Assembly: GCA_900696525.1 (NCBI GenBank)
Contig: CAADGL010000012.1
Span: 248,001 to 312,000 of the forward strand
Reading direction: 5' to 3'
Length of the DNA stretch: 64,000 nt
DNA from: an uncultured Planctomycetota bacterium
GTDB lineage: Bacteria > Planctomycetota > Phycisphaerae > UBA1845 > Fen-1342
Shown here: one piece after another, positions 8,881-17,847 of the stretch
Layout of the letters: every line of letters starts with the position of its first letter
Numbering within the stretch: position 1 is the first letter of the stretch
Program-made: the position numbers and the translations under genes
Notes under the pieces: model-generated
What the model was told of the DNA's origin: nothing
Database searches by the model: none
The model's input: the letters and a program-made list of their open reading frames with translations, nothing else

Positions 8881-9963
8881 TCAGCCCCAGGCGAACGCGA
8901 AGCGCTGCTTGAAATGCAGGTAGTAAAGCCCGATCGCGCGCATGCTGATGATCGATGCGGCGACCTCCACCAGCATGATCGCGATCGGAATGACCAGCAG
9001 CCGCAGCGTCAGCTCCATGTCCTCCGCCGTCTCCAGCGGCGCCTGAAGCAGGGGCGGCAGGGCGGCGCTCACCCCGTAGACCAGCAGCACGACCAGGTAC
9101 GCCGGCAGCGTGTTCATGATCGTCGTCAGCATCAGGTCCACGCGCACCAGCGCTCCGATGCCGCCGACGGCCACCGTCAGCAGCAGCATCGGCAGCATGA
9201 CCTGCCCCGCCACCACCGCCGGCACCACCACCATCGTCACCGCCGGATTGAGGGCCAACAGGGCTTCGAACTTCAGCGTCATCAGCATGAGCGCCGCGAC
9301 GAAGGCCTCTTCCGCCGAGGCCAGGTTCGTGGCGGTGCAGTACGCCATCGCCGCGATCATCGGCAAGGCCGCTACCAGGCTGACAACGAGGAACTTGAGC
9401 AGCGGCAGGACGATGCCCTCCCAGAACCCCTCCGTCAGCGTCAGGTCGGGCAGGTCCTCTTCACCATTGGCGGCGCCGACGGCCACGTTGAGCAGGTACG
9501 CCATGTACCAGCCGTTCAGAATCAGCATCGCGATCAGGCCAAAGCAGGGGGCCATGGCGGCCGGCACCTGGAGCGCCACCAGGACGAACACGACAATGAA
9601 CGTGATGACGTTGCCCAGGCGCGTGAACATCCGCGGCGCAGCGGCCAACGCGCGGACGTACGACTTCAAGCTCGCGCCCAGCGACGGCGCCGAACCGTCG
9701 CTCGGCCGCTCGGCCTTCGCGTAGCCCAGCGACACGGGAACGGCCTCAGCCAGATCGCCCTCCGGCGCCGGCGCCGCCACCGTCTCACCCCGTCCCAGCC
9801 CGGCCAGGAGGTCCGCCGCCAGCGGGATGGGGTCGCCCTCTTCGATCGAAAGGACGAACGACTGCTGGCACCGCGCGCACCTGGCACGCTTACCCAGCTT
9901 GACATCCGGCACGGCGTATTGTGCCGTGCAGTTCGGACAGCGCACCTTCGCCACTGCGCCCAC
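8881..9963 (-). CDS. Zinc-ribbon multi-pass membrane protein
   Basis: The 360-residue protein opens with 'KVRCPNCTAQYAVPD' and 'RARCARCQQSF', two CxxC pairs in the style of the MJ0042-type zinc ribbon common in planctomycetes and delta-proteobacteria. An Ala/Pro/Glu-rich linker follows. From about residue 110 to the end there are roughly seven membrane helices, with a pattern resembling DUF4013- or Yip1-like proteins. No catalytic motif is visible. The start is GTG at 9963 or GTG at 9954. A -10-like TATAAC lies upstream on this strand at 10014-10019, without a clear -35. Confidence 0.75.
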   Translation of the reverse strand: MGAVAKVRCPNCTAQYAVPDVKLGKRARCARCQQSFVLSIEEGDPIPLAADLLAGLGRGETVAAPAPEGDLAEAVPVSLGYAKAERPSDGSAPSLGASLKSYVRALAAAPRMFTRLGNVITFIVVFVLVALQVPAAMAPCFGLIAMLILNGWYMAYLLNVAVGAANGEEDLPDLTLTEGFWEGIVLPLLKFLVVSLVAALPMIAAMAYCTATNLASAEEAFVAALMLMTLKFEALLALNPAVTMVVVPAVVAGQVMLPMLLLTVAVGGIGALVRVDLMLTTIMNTLPAYLVVLLVYGVSAALPPLLQAPLETAEDMELTLRLLVIPIAIMLVEVAASIISMRAIGLYYLHFKQRFAFAWG

Positions 9964-10211
9964 CTCGCGAACAGGCCGAGATTCGTCGCGGCAACCGGGC
10001 TTGCGTCGGCCACGTTATACCCACTACGCCGCTTGTCGGCGACTACAAAGCTGGAGCCATTGCGGAATTGCGAGTGCAACGGCGCTTTTGGAAATGGTCT
10101 GCCGGCGACCGCCTCAGTCGCGACATTCCCGGACGCGGGCGTTTTGCTGTGAGCTCCTCACGGCAATCCGCCCGGTCGCATTTGTATGATCCCCCATGGG
10201 AGGATTTTGTC
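9964..10211. other. Divergent intergenic region
   Basis: This stretch separates the zinc-ribbon membrane protein (minus) from the DUF4382 lipoprotein (plus). It contains a minus-strand -10-like TATAAC (10014-10019), a plus-strand -10-like TATGAT (10185-10190), and GGGAGG just before the lipoprotein ATG. Neither -10 element has a convincing -35. No RNA gene was recognised. Confidence 0.35.
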
Positions 10212-11264
10212 ATGCTCCGAGCGGGTCTCTGCGCGCCTGCCGTTTTGACGGCCGTTGTCTGTGCGATGCTCGTCACGGGTTGCCCGACGGGCTTCAGCGG
10301 CGAGTCCGGCGGCGGCCCACCGGGCTCCGTGCGGCTGATGGTCACTGACAAGCCCTACCCCGTGGCCCTGATCGAACGCGCCGAGGTCACCGTGACGCGG
10401 ATCGACGTCCGCCGGGCCGGCGCCGATGACGAGCTCGATGACGACGCCGAGTCCGGCGACGACGATTCGACGGCCCCGGAGAAGGACGACCCGGGCGCGA
10501 CCGGCGCCGGGTCGCAGGGCGGCTCCGCCGGCCAGGACGATGCCGACGACGACGCCGTCACTGGTGACGCGGACGACGACAGCGACGGCGACGATAAGTC
10601 CAACGCTTCCGGCGGCCGACCGTTCGTGACGATCTTCTCGGGCGAGCGGCGGATCAACCTGCTGGACCTGCGAAACGGGCGCATGGATCTGCTGGCCGAC
10701 GCGGAGGTTCCCTCCGGCCGCTATTCGCAGATGCGCATCTACGTGACCGAGGGGCTGGTGCGGCTGGTGGACGGGCGCGAGTTCGTGCTGCGCGTGCCGA
10801 GCGGCGAGCAGAGCGGCATCAAGCTGCACCTGGCGTTCGAGGTCGAGCCGGACAACGAGACGCTGCTGCTGCTCGATGTCGACCTCAGCCGCGCGTTCCA
10901 GCCCATTCCGGCCGGCCGCATCAGCGACCCGGCGACCATCCGGGAGTTCAAGTTCGCGCCGTCGATCGCCATGCGGCTCATTCGCCTGCTGGAGGCCGGC
11001 AGCATCAGCGGCCGCGTGATCACCGCCGGCGCGGCCCCGCTCGAGCACGCGAGCGTCACCGCCTACGACGAGGCCGGCGCGGAAGTGAGCGGTAGCTCGA
11101 CCGAGGCGGACGGCACGTACAAGCTGGTGGGTCTGCCGACGGGCCGCTATCGCCTCGTGTTCACGGCGCTTGGTCACGCCGACGCCGAACTGGCCGGCGT
11201 CGAGGTCGTCGCCGGCCGCGAGACAACCGGGGTGGATGTTGCGCTCGACGGCGCGCCGGAATGA
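10212..11264 (+). CDS. DUF4382 lipoprotein with acidic insert and carboxypeptidase-regulatory-like domain
   Basis: The product has 350 residues. A signal peptide ends in the lipobox LVTGC, with Cys24 to be lipidated. From residue 38, 'GSVRLMVTDKPYP' and 'AEVTVTRIDVRR' are typical of DUF4382. The domain is interrupted near residues 71-135 by a low-complexity Asp/Ser/Gly insert, then resumes with 'INLLDLRNG' and 'RYSQMRIYV'. The C-terminal 85 residues ('GSISGRVI...GLPTGRYRLVF') are a carboxypeptidase-regulatory-like beta domain. The start is fixed by GGGAGG eight bases before the ATG. It is probably an outer-surface lipoprotein; the acidic insert could bind calcium or simply be disordered. Confidence 0.85.
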   Translation: MLRAGLCAPAVLTAVVCAMLVTGCPTGFSGESGGGPPGSVRLMVTDKPYPVALIERAEVTVTRIDVRRAGADDELDDDAESGDDDSTAPEKDDPGATGAGSQGGSAGQDDADDDAVTGDADDDSDGDDKSNASGGRPFVTIFSGERRINLLDLRNGRMDLLADAEVPSGRYSQMRIYVTEGLVRLVDGREFVLRVPSGEQSGIKLHLAFEVEPDNETLLLLDVDLSRAFQPIPAGRISDPATIREFKFAPSIAMRLIRLLEAGSISGRVITAGAAPLEHASVTAYDEAGAEVSGSSTEADGTYKLVGLPTGRYRLVFTALGHADAELAGVEVVAGRETTGVDVALDGAPE

Positions 11265-11270
11265 GGGCGA

Positions 11271-12488
11271 TCAACGATCCGCGCTGGCGCCGGCGTTTCC
11301 ACCGCCGTGGGTGACTGTCCGGAGCCGCGGGTTTTCCGGCCAGCCGGAGAAATGCAGCTCGCAGCGCCCCTCGAGCAGGTCGCAGAGCCGGCGGCCGATG
11401 AACTCCGCACGCCAGCCCTGAAGCAGCGCGGGCGTCTCGCCGGCCTGCCCCGACGTGTGGTCCAGCAGCTCGCGGAGCCGCTGCGACGAACCAACCAGCT
11501 CGACGCTCAGGCTCTCCTCGTGGCAAATGGCCCGTGCGGCGGCGGAGAGCAGATCGAGCGCCACGCGCGTCATCGGCGCTTCGATATGGGCTGCCTGCGC
11601 CTCGGGCAGCTCGCCCGGCGGAATCCGGCGAGCCTCGGCGATGATGTCGAGAATCTGCCGAATGACCTTCGGGTTGCGCGACTGCGGAAAGCCGCGCAGC
11701 ACTTCGAGGTCCGAGCCCTTTGCGGGCCGCCGGCGGGCGATCTCGAGGACGACGTCGTCGCGCATCATGGCGCGGGCCGGGCGGTTGCGCTCCTGTGCCC
11801 AGACGTCGCGCCACTCCACCAGCCGCGCCAGCACCGCCAGCCCCAGCCGGTCCAGGCGGCTGGCGCCCTTGAACCTGTCGATGCGCTCACTCACCGCCCG
11901 GCGGTAGAAATCGGCCGACTCGAAGCGGTCGAACTCCTCGCGGGCCCAGGCCGAGCGCCCGCGCCGCTCGATCTCCGCCGACAGCCGGTCGCAGATCTGC
12001 GGCAGGTGGGCCACGTCCTCGACGGCATAGCGAAGCTGCTGCTCGGTCAGCGGGCGGCGCTGCCAGTCGGTGAGGGTCTGCCCCTTGACCAGCCGCCGGT
12101 GCAGCACCAGTTGCACGAGTCGTGTCAGGCTGATCGGATAGCCGAGGCCGACGAAGCCGGCGGCGATCTGGACGTCGAAGACGTTGCGCGGCGCGCGACC
12201 CGTCTGGCGCAGGCAGACCTCGAAGTCTTCTTTTCCGGCGTGAACGATCGTCAGCACGTCCGGGTCGCACACCAGCTCCCAGAATGGCGCGACGTCCAGG
12301 TCCGCGAGCGGGTCGATGAGCACGACCTCGCGACCGTCGCTGACCTGCACCAGGCACAGCGCGGCGTCGTACGTTTCGTCGCGGATGAACTCCGTGTCGA
12401 AGGCGAAGCGCCCGGCGCTGCGCCAGCGCCGGCAGTGTGCTTCCAGCTCGGACTGTTCGAGGACGATCGGCGGTGATTGAAAAGGCAT
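11271..12488 (-). CDS. rnd: Ribonuclease D
   Basis: The 405-residue protein is a DEDDy 3'-5' exonuclease: ExoI motif 'FDTEFIRDETY', ExoII around 'IVHAGKEDFEV' and ExoIII 'YAVEDVAHL' are all intact. The C-terminal half contains one or two HRDC-like helical regions, as in RNase D (E. coli Rnd has about 375 residues). RNase D trims tRNA precursors and other structured RNAs. The ATG at 12488 gives the normal N-terminus close to the first motif. It converges with the DUF4382 lipoprotein gene (6-base gap) and lies 63 bases past tsf on the same strand, so read-through from rpsB-tsf is possible. Confidence 0.93.
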   Translation of the reverse strand: MPFQSPPIVLEQSELEAHCRRWRSAGRFAFDTEFIRDETYDAALCLVQVSDGREVVLIDPLADLDVAPFWELVCDPDVLTIVHAGKEDFEVCLRQTGRAPRNVFDVQIAAGFVGLGYPISLTRLVQLVLHRRLVKGQTLTDWQRRPLTEQQLRYAVEDVAHLPQICDRLSAEIERRGRSAWAREEFDRFESADFYRRAVSERIDRFKGASRLDRLGLAVLARLVEWRDVWAQERNRPARAMMRDDVVLEIARRRPAKGSDLEVLRGFPQSRNPKVIRQILDIIAEARRIPPGELPEAQAAHIEAPMTRVALDLLSAAARAICHEESLSVELVGSSQRLRELLDHTSGQAGETPALLQGWRAEFIGRRLCDLLEGRCELHFSGWPENPRLRTVTHGGGNAGASADR

Positions 12489-12551
12489 GAACGCGCTGTC
12501 CGCTCGCTGCGGCCGTCGGACGCCTGCGAGCGGCCCGCGGCCTGCCGCCGA

Positions 12552-13379
12552 TCAGCCCACACCCACCTCGTAGCGCAGGAAGCGCCGGACGGTCAGCCCC
12601 TTGGCGACCTGGTTGAGGAATGCCGACACGCTCTGCTTGTCGTCCTTGACGAACGGCTGCTCCAGCAGGACGAACTCGCTGAACCAGCGGTCGAGCTTGC
12701 CGCTGACGATCTTCTCGACCACGGGGGCCGGCTTGCCCTTCGCCGCCTCACGCGCCGCCGCGCGCTCACGCTCCACGTCCGCCGCGGGAACCTGGTCGCG
12801 ATTGACATAGGGCGGCCGCATCGCGGCGATGTGCATGCAGACGTCGGTCTTGGCCGAGTCCGGACAGGCGGCGCTGACCTCGATCAGCACGCCCACCTGC
12901 GCGTTGTGATGCACGTACGACCCGACCTGGCCCGTCAGCGCTCCGACCTTGGCGATCTGCATGTTCTCACGCATACGGTTGACCGCGTCGGTCCAGTAAT
13001 CGGCCAGCGTGCGCGATGGGTCGTCTGGCAGGCGCATCCCGCGGACGCTCTCGGGTGTCGGGTTGTCGCTGCCTGCCGCCAGCCGCGCCACCAGGTTGGC
13101 CAGCTTCGTGAAATCCTCGGTGTTCGCCACCGGCGCGGTCTCGCAGCGCAGCTCGGCGATGCCGCCCCGGCCGCTCACCGAATCGACGTAGCACGCGACG
13201 CGGCCCTGCGTCGCCGCGCGGTCGGCCAGCTTCTCGATCTTGCCCAGACCGGCCTTGCGCAGCCACTCCATCGCCTTTTCTTCGTCGCCGCCGCTCTCCA
13301 TGAGCGCCTTCTTGCAGTCCATCATCGGCAGGCCGGTCTTGTTCCGCAGGGCCATCACTTTCGCGGCCGAGATTTCCAT
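12552..13379 (-). CDS. tsf: Translation elongation factor Ts
   Basis: The 275-residue protein starts with the conserved EF-Ts N-terminus 'VMALRNKTGLPMMDCKKAL' (UBA-like domain and EF-Tu contact region), followed by 'DEEKAMEWLRKAGL'. The remainder fits the core domain that exchanges GDP on EF-Tu, including 'GSYVHHNAQVGVLIEVS' with the family's H-x-x-x-x-G-V-L-V/I-E pattern. The length is normal. It lies 112 bases downstream of rpsB on the same strand, the standard rpsB-tsf order, and is probably co-transcribed from the rpsB promoter. Confidence 0.97.
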   Translation of the reverse strand: MEISAAKVMALRNKTGLPMMDCKKALMESGGDEEKAMEWLRKAGLGKIEKLADRAATQGRVACYVDSVSGRGGIAELRCETAPVANTEDFTKLANLVARLAAGSDNPTPESVRGMRLPDDPSRTLADYWTDAVNRMRENMQIAKVGALTGQVGSYVHHNAQVGVLIEVSAACPDSAKTDVCMHIAAMRPPYVNRDQVPAADVERERAAAREAAKGKPAPVVEKIVSGKLDRWFSEFVLLEQPFVKDDKQSVSAFLNQVAKGLTVRRFLRYEVGVG

Positions 13380-13491
13380 GAATCAGGGACCTCCACCTCA
13401 AGCGCCGAGCCAACCCCCGCGCAAAGGAAGGAACGTCTGTGCCAATCGTGCCTATGCCGCTCGCCGTCCAGCCACCGCGCCGTGCCGTCCG

Positions 13492-14379
<888 letters not shown>

Positions 14380-14495
14380 GCGTCACCTCCCAAGTGGCCT
14401 GCGCACCCCCGCCGCAGGGCGGAAGACACGCAACGATCCGGCATCCCGAGCTTTGGGCGCCCCCGTCGGCCGAAGCGCGACGACACGAACCGTGA

Positions 14496-14525
14496 ACAAT
14501 AGCCTCCCAGGGCGGCTGCCGTCAA
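14496..14525 (-). promoter_or_regulatory. Candidate rpsB-tsf promoter
   Basis: On the minus strand TTGACG (14520-14525) is followed after 18 bases by TATTGT (14496-14501). Transcription would begin near 14490 and give a leader of about 110 bases before rpsB. The 14380-14683 interval otherwise holds the rpsB leader and the short upstream region of fliM; no other gene was seen. Confidence 0.5.
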
Positions 14526-14683
14526 GCCGGAGACCGCAGCCGGTTGTGTCTCAGTTTGAACGACGGGCGTGGCGGGGTCGCAGGAAACGCGCAACCGCAG
14601 CCCGCCGCCGCAGCGCCACGGCCCGGTGTCCCGATAGACCGAGCGGGCGACCGCCAGCGTGGGACCGCCTCGGAGCCTGCCCC

Positions 14684-15685
14684 ATGGCCGAAGTGCTCGA
14701 CCAGAGAGAGATCGACGCCCTGCTGGAGTCGGTGGCGGCGGAGTCGTCGGAGTCGGAGGACACGCCGTCCGTTATCGGTCCCGGCTCCAACTCCAACTCG
14801 ACGCCCAAGTACGACTTCAAGCGGCCGCACCGGGTCAGCGCGGACCAGATCCGCGCCCTGTCGGCGATCCACGAAATCTTCGCCCGCAACCTCAGCGTGA
14901 GCCTGTCGGGCCTCCTGCGGGCACTGATCGACGTGCGCGTCATCAACGTCGAGCAGCTCACCTACGGCGAGTTCACGCATTCGCTGCCGAACCCGACCGG
15001 CTTCATGATCCTCCAGGCCCCGCCGCTGGAAGGCCAGATGTGCCTGGAGTTCAGCCCGCTCATCATCTACCCGTTCATCGACCGGCTGCTGGGCGGCAGC
15101 GCCCAGGCGACGTTCGTCCCGCCGCGGCCGCTGACGTCGATCGAGTGGCGGCTGCTGATGCGGATCGCGGACCGGGCGCTGGAGCACCTGTCGGAAGTGT
15201 GGCGCAACATCGTGGACGCGCGCTTCAGCGTGGTGCAGAACGAGAGCAACCCGCAGCTCGTCCACATCGTGGCGCCGACCGAGGTGATCGTGCTGATCAC
15301 GTTCGAGATTCGCCTCGGCCAGAACGCCGGCACGATGAGCCTGTGCATTCCCTACAACATCATCGACTCGGTGCTCAGCCACCTGACCACGCAGTCGTGG
15401 TTCTACAAGCCCAAGCCCGCCACCGAGACCCACCGCAAGCGCATCGTGCGTAACCTGTCGAAGACCACCATCCCGCTGACCGTGTTCCTCGGACAGACCT
15501 CCATCCGCCTCAGCGAGCTGCGCGAGCTGCGCGCCGGCGACCTGCTGCCGCTCGACAAGTCCGTCGCCGGCGAACTGATGGTGCAGATCGCCGGCCGCAA
15601 CAAGTTCGCCGGCCGGCCCGGGCAGTTGCGCGGCCGACGGGCCGTTCGCCTCATGCGCCAGGCCGAGAGCGACGAGCGGCTCTGA
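14684..15685 (+). CDS. fliM: Flagellar motor switch protein FliM
   Basis: The 333-residue protein has the usual FliM length and layout. An N-terminal 'LDQREIDALL' is the CheY-P-binding motif. A flexible Ser-rich linker follows, then the middle domain ('GFMILQAPPLEGQMCLEFSP', 'IIYPFIDRLLGG') and a C-terminal SpoA-like domain ('LRELRAGDLLPLDKSV'). FliM sits in the C-ring with FliG and FliN and sets rotation direction. The ATG at 14684 places the CheY motif at the extreme N-terminus and has GGAG eight bases upstream. No other flagellar or chemotaxis gene is nearby, so the gene is isolated from its partners. Confidence 0.96.
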   Translation: MAEVLDQREIDALLESVAAESSESEDTPSVIGPGSNSNSTPKYDFKRPHRVSADQIRALSAIHEIFARNLSVSLSGLLRALIDVRVINVEQLTYGEFTHSLPNPTGFMILQAPPLEGQMCLEFSPLIIYPFIDRLLGGSAQATFVPPRPLTSIEWRLLMRIADRALEHLSEVWRNIVDARFSVVQNESNPQLVHIVAPTEVIVLITFEIRLGQNAGTMSLCIPYNIIDSVLSHLTTQSWFYKPKPATETHRKRIVRNLSKTTIPLTVFLGQTSIRLSELRELRAGDLLPLDKSVAGELMVQIAGRNKFAGRPGQLRGRRAVRLMRQAESDERL

Positions 15686-15720
15686 CGCCTGGCCGCCGAT
15701 CGTCGCCACACACGATCCGC

Positions 15721-17745
15721 TCAGTCCTGCACCTCGATCACCACCCGCCGAATCTCGCTCCGATCAGGCGTCCGCGCCGACACGTCGATCTCCGGCGGCT
15801 CGTCGGCGGCCAGCGCGAAACTCCCCGGCGGCGATCCTGAGAACAGGCTGCGCTGGGCGCCGGTCGTTCGGATCTCGAGCCGCAGGGGCCCGTCCGCATC
15901 GGCCGAGACGCGCCAGCGCCCCGCCCCGAGACTCAAGCGCGACAGGTGGCCCCCGCCGGACGTGGTAATGACGCATACCAGGCGCCCGCGCTTATCGAGC
16001 CGGGCAACTGCATCGGGCGGGGCCGCCAGCAGATAGCCCGGCACCACCAGCCGATCCGCACCGCGCTCCACGCCGATCCGCCCGTCTTCAATGCGCGTCC
16101 AGATGACGCTGCGCACCGCGGGCCCCTTGATCGGACTCGCGTCGCCACGCGCGGCCTCGAACTGAATCAGCCGGTAAAGCTCGGCAAACCGCGGGTCGGC
16201 GGGAATCCGCAGCTCGTCGTCGCCCTGCATCTGCCTGCCGCTCAGGAAGAACGCCCGCTCGCGCCCCGCCGGCACCTCGAAAACGACGAGGTCGGGCTTG
16301 CAGTCCAGCACGTACTTCCCATCACCCAGCTCGTGTCCCATCCAGCCGCGGCCGAAGTCCACCGGCGGGTTGCTGGCGATGTGCCGGTCGTTGAGCCCCA
16401 GCATGTCGAGCGCCGGCAGACGGGAGTAGTACGGCAGCGCCCCCGCCGGATCGACCGCCAGCAGCGGCTGCTGCTCCTCGAATGCTGCCCGCAGCAGCTC
16501 GCCGACCGCCAGCCCGTCCCACTCCCAGCGCTCCCAGCGGGCCTTGAGCACCTCGGGATCGCTCGAGGCCGTCTGCTGAAACCCCGTGATGGCCACCACG
16601 CCCGCGGCCAGAGCGGCGGCGGCGGCGCGACCCCATGCCGGCCGGTCGTTCACGAAACGCAGCAGCTCGCCGGCCATGATCGCGATCGGGATCAGCGGCG
16701 CCGCCCATTGCCGCCGCGCGGGAAAGATGTCTCCGCCGACGAAGGCTACGTAGGCCAGCCAAACCAGCGGGATCGCGACGAGAAAGGTGATGCGCCGGCG
16801 GGCCTGCGTCTGGCGGGCACAGACCAGCGCCGCGGCGATTGCCGCCAGGACCATCGGAGCGTAGGCGAGCACTCCGTGCCAGACGTAGGCCGAGCCGCTC
16901 GCGACGCGGTGCGTTGAGAAGGCGACCTTGACGCGCGCCGAGTTGGGCACGAGATCGCCGTAGTACAGGTATCGGAACAGGAGCTGGCCGCCCGTCAGCA
17001 CGAGCGGCACGACGGCCAGCAGCAGCACGGACCTCCACGCGCGGCTCGACAGGTGCAGCGCGGCCAGCAGTCCGACCCCGACCGCCACGCAGAGCACCGG
17101 CCCGTCGGCGCGGCTCAGGCACAGCAGGCCGAGCATCAGCCCCGCCAGCAGGATGCGCACAACGCCGCGCTCCTCTTGCAGCGCCGGCAGCAGCAGCGCG
17201 ATGCTCCACGCCAGAAAGCACGCGACAAAAGGCTGCTCCAACCCGCCGATGGCCCACACGGCGAACGTGCCCGTGAGCGCCAGGCCGACCGTCGCCGCCA
17301 GCGGGGCGGCAACCTCGTCGAAACGCCGCGGGCGCAGGGTCAGCGCCACGGCGACCAGGGCCCCGGCCGTGCTCACGATGCCAAGGGCGCGGGCGGCGTC
17401 CACGAGATCGACGCCGAGCGCGCCGAGGCCGGCACACGCCAGCAGCCAGAGCAGGTTGGTGTAGCCCTCGACGCGCGGGCCATCGGTCCACGTCAGCCCG
17501 TGACCCTCGAGCAGCCGCTGCGCGTATCGCAGCGAAATGAACGCGTCGTCCGACATGAACGGAAGGTGCGAGCGCGCGTGATACAGCAACACGCCCACGC
17601 CCGCGGCGATCGCAATCAGCAACGCCGCGTTGCCCGCCCAGCCCCGCGCCGCGGCGCCGGCCGATGCGCCGCCGTCGGCGGCGCCGTCTTCTTGGGCGGC
17701 AGGGACGGGCGTGGTCGGCTGGTTGACCATTGGTGACGCATCCAT
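15721..17745 (-). CDS. AftB/ZomB-like polytopic glycosyltransferase
   Basis: The product has about 674 residues. After a short cytoplasmic start, 'MSDDAFISLRYAQRLLEGHG' and 'GPRVEGYTNLLWLL' form the signature shared by arabinofuranosyltransferase AftB and the flagellar protein ZomB: a DD pair in the first outer loop, then RVEGYTN. About ten further helices follow, with 'LYYGDLVPNSARVK' and a C-terminal outer domain of about 250 residues. Such enzymes use polyprenyl-linked sugars at the outer face of the membrane. The ATG at 17745 was chosen; an upstream extension is Arg-rich and unlikely. It follows nuoH by about 100 bases on the same strand. The real sugar and acceptor are unknown. Confidence 0.8.
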   Translation of the reverse strand: MDASPMVNQPTTPVPAAQEDGAADGGASAGAAARGWAGNAALLIAIAAGVGVLLYHARSHLPFMSDDAFISLRYAQRLLEGHGLTWTDGPRVEGYTNLLWLLACAGLGALGVDLVDAARALGIVSTAGALVAVALTLRPRRFDEVAAPLAATVGLALTGTFAVWAIGGLEQPFVACFLAWSIALLLPALQEERGVVRILLAGLMLGLLCLSRADGPVLCVAVGVGLLAALHLSSRAWRSVLLLAVVPLVLTGGQLLFRYLYYGDLVPNSARVKVAFSTHRVASGSAYVWHGVLAYAPMVLAAIAAALVCARQTQARRRITFLVAIPLVWLAYVAFVGGDIFPARRQWAAPLIPIAIMAGELLRFVNDRPAWGRAAAAALAAGVVAITGFQQTASSDPEVLKARWERWEWDGLAVGELLRAAFEEQQPLLAVDPAGALPYYSRLPALDMLGLNDRHIASNPPVDFGRGWMGHELGDGKYVLDCKPDLVVFEVPAGRERAFFLSGRQMQGDDELRIPADPRFAELYRLIQFEAARGDASPIKGPAVRSVIWTRIEDGRIGVERGADRLVVPGYLLAAPPDAVARLDKRGRLVCVITTSGGGHLSRLSLGAGRWRVSADADGPLRLEIRTTGAQRSLFSGSPPGSFALAADEPPEIDVSARTPDRSEIRRVVIEVQD

Positions 17746-17847
17746 CGGGCAAGTTGCGTCGGGCGCCCCCGCCTGACGCAGGTCCTGCCGGCGCATGCCC
17801 GCGGCAAACGCGGAGTTCCTCCGGGCCCCGGACACCCGCCCGGCCCG

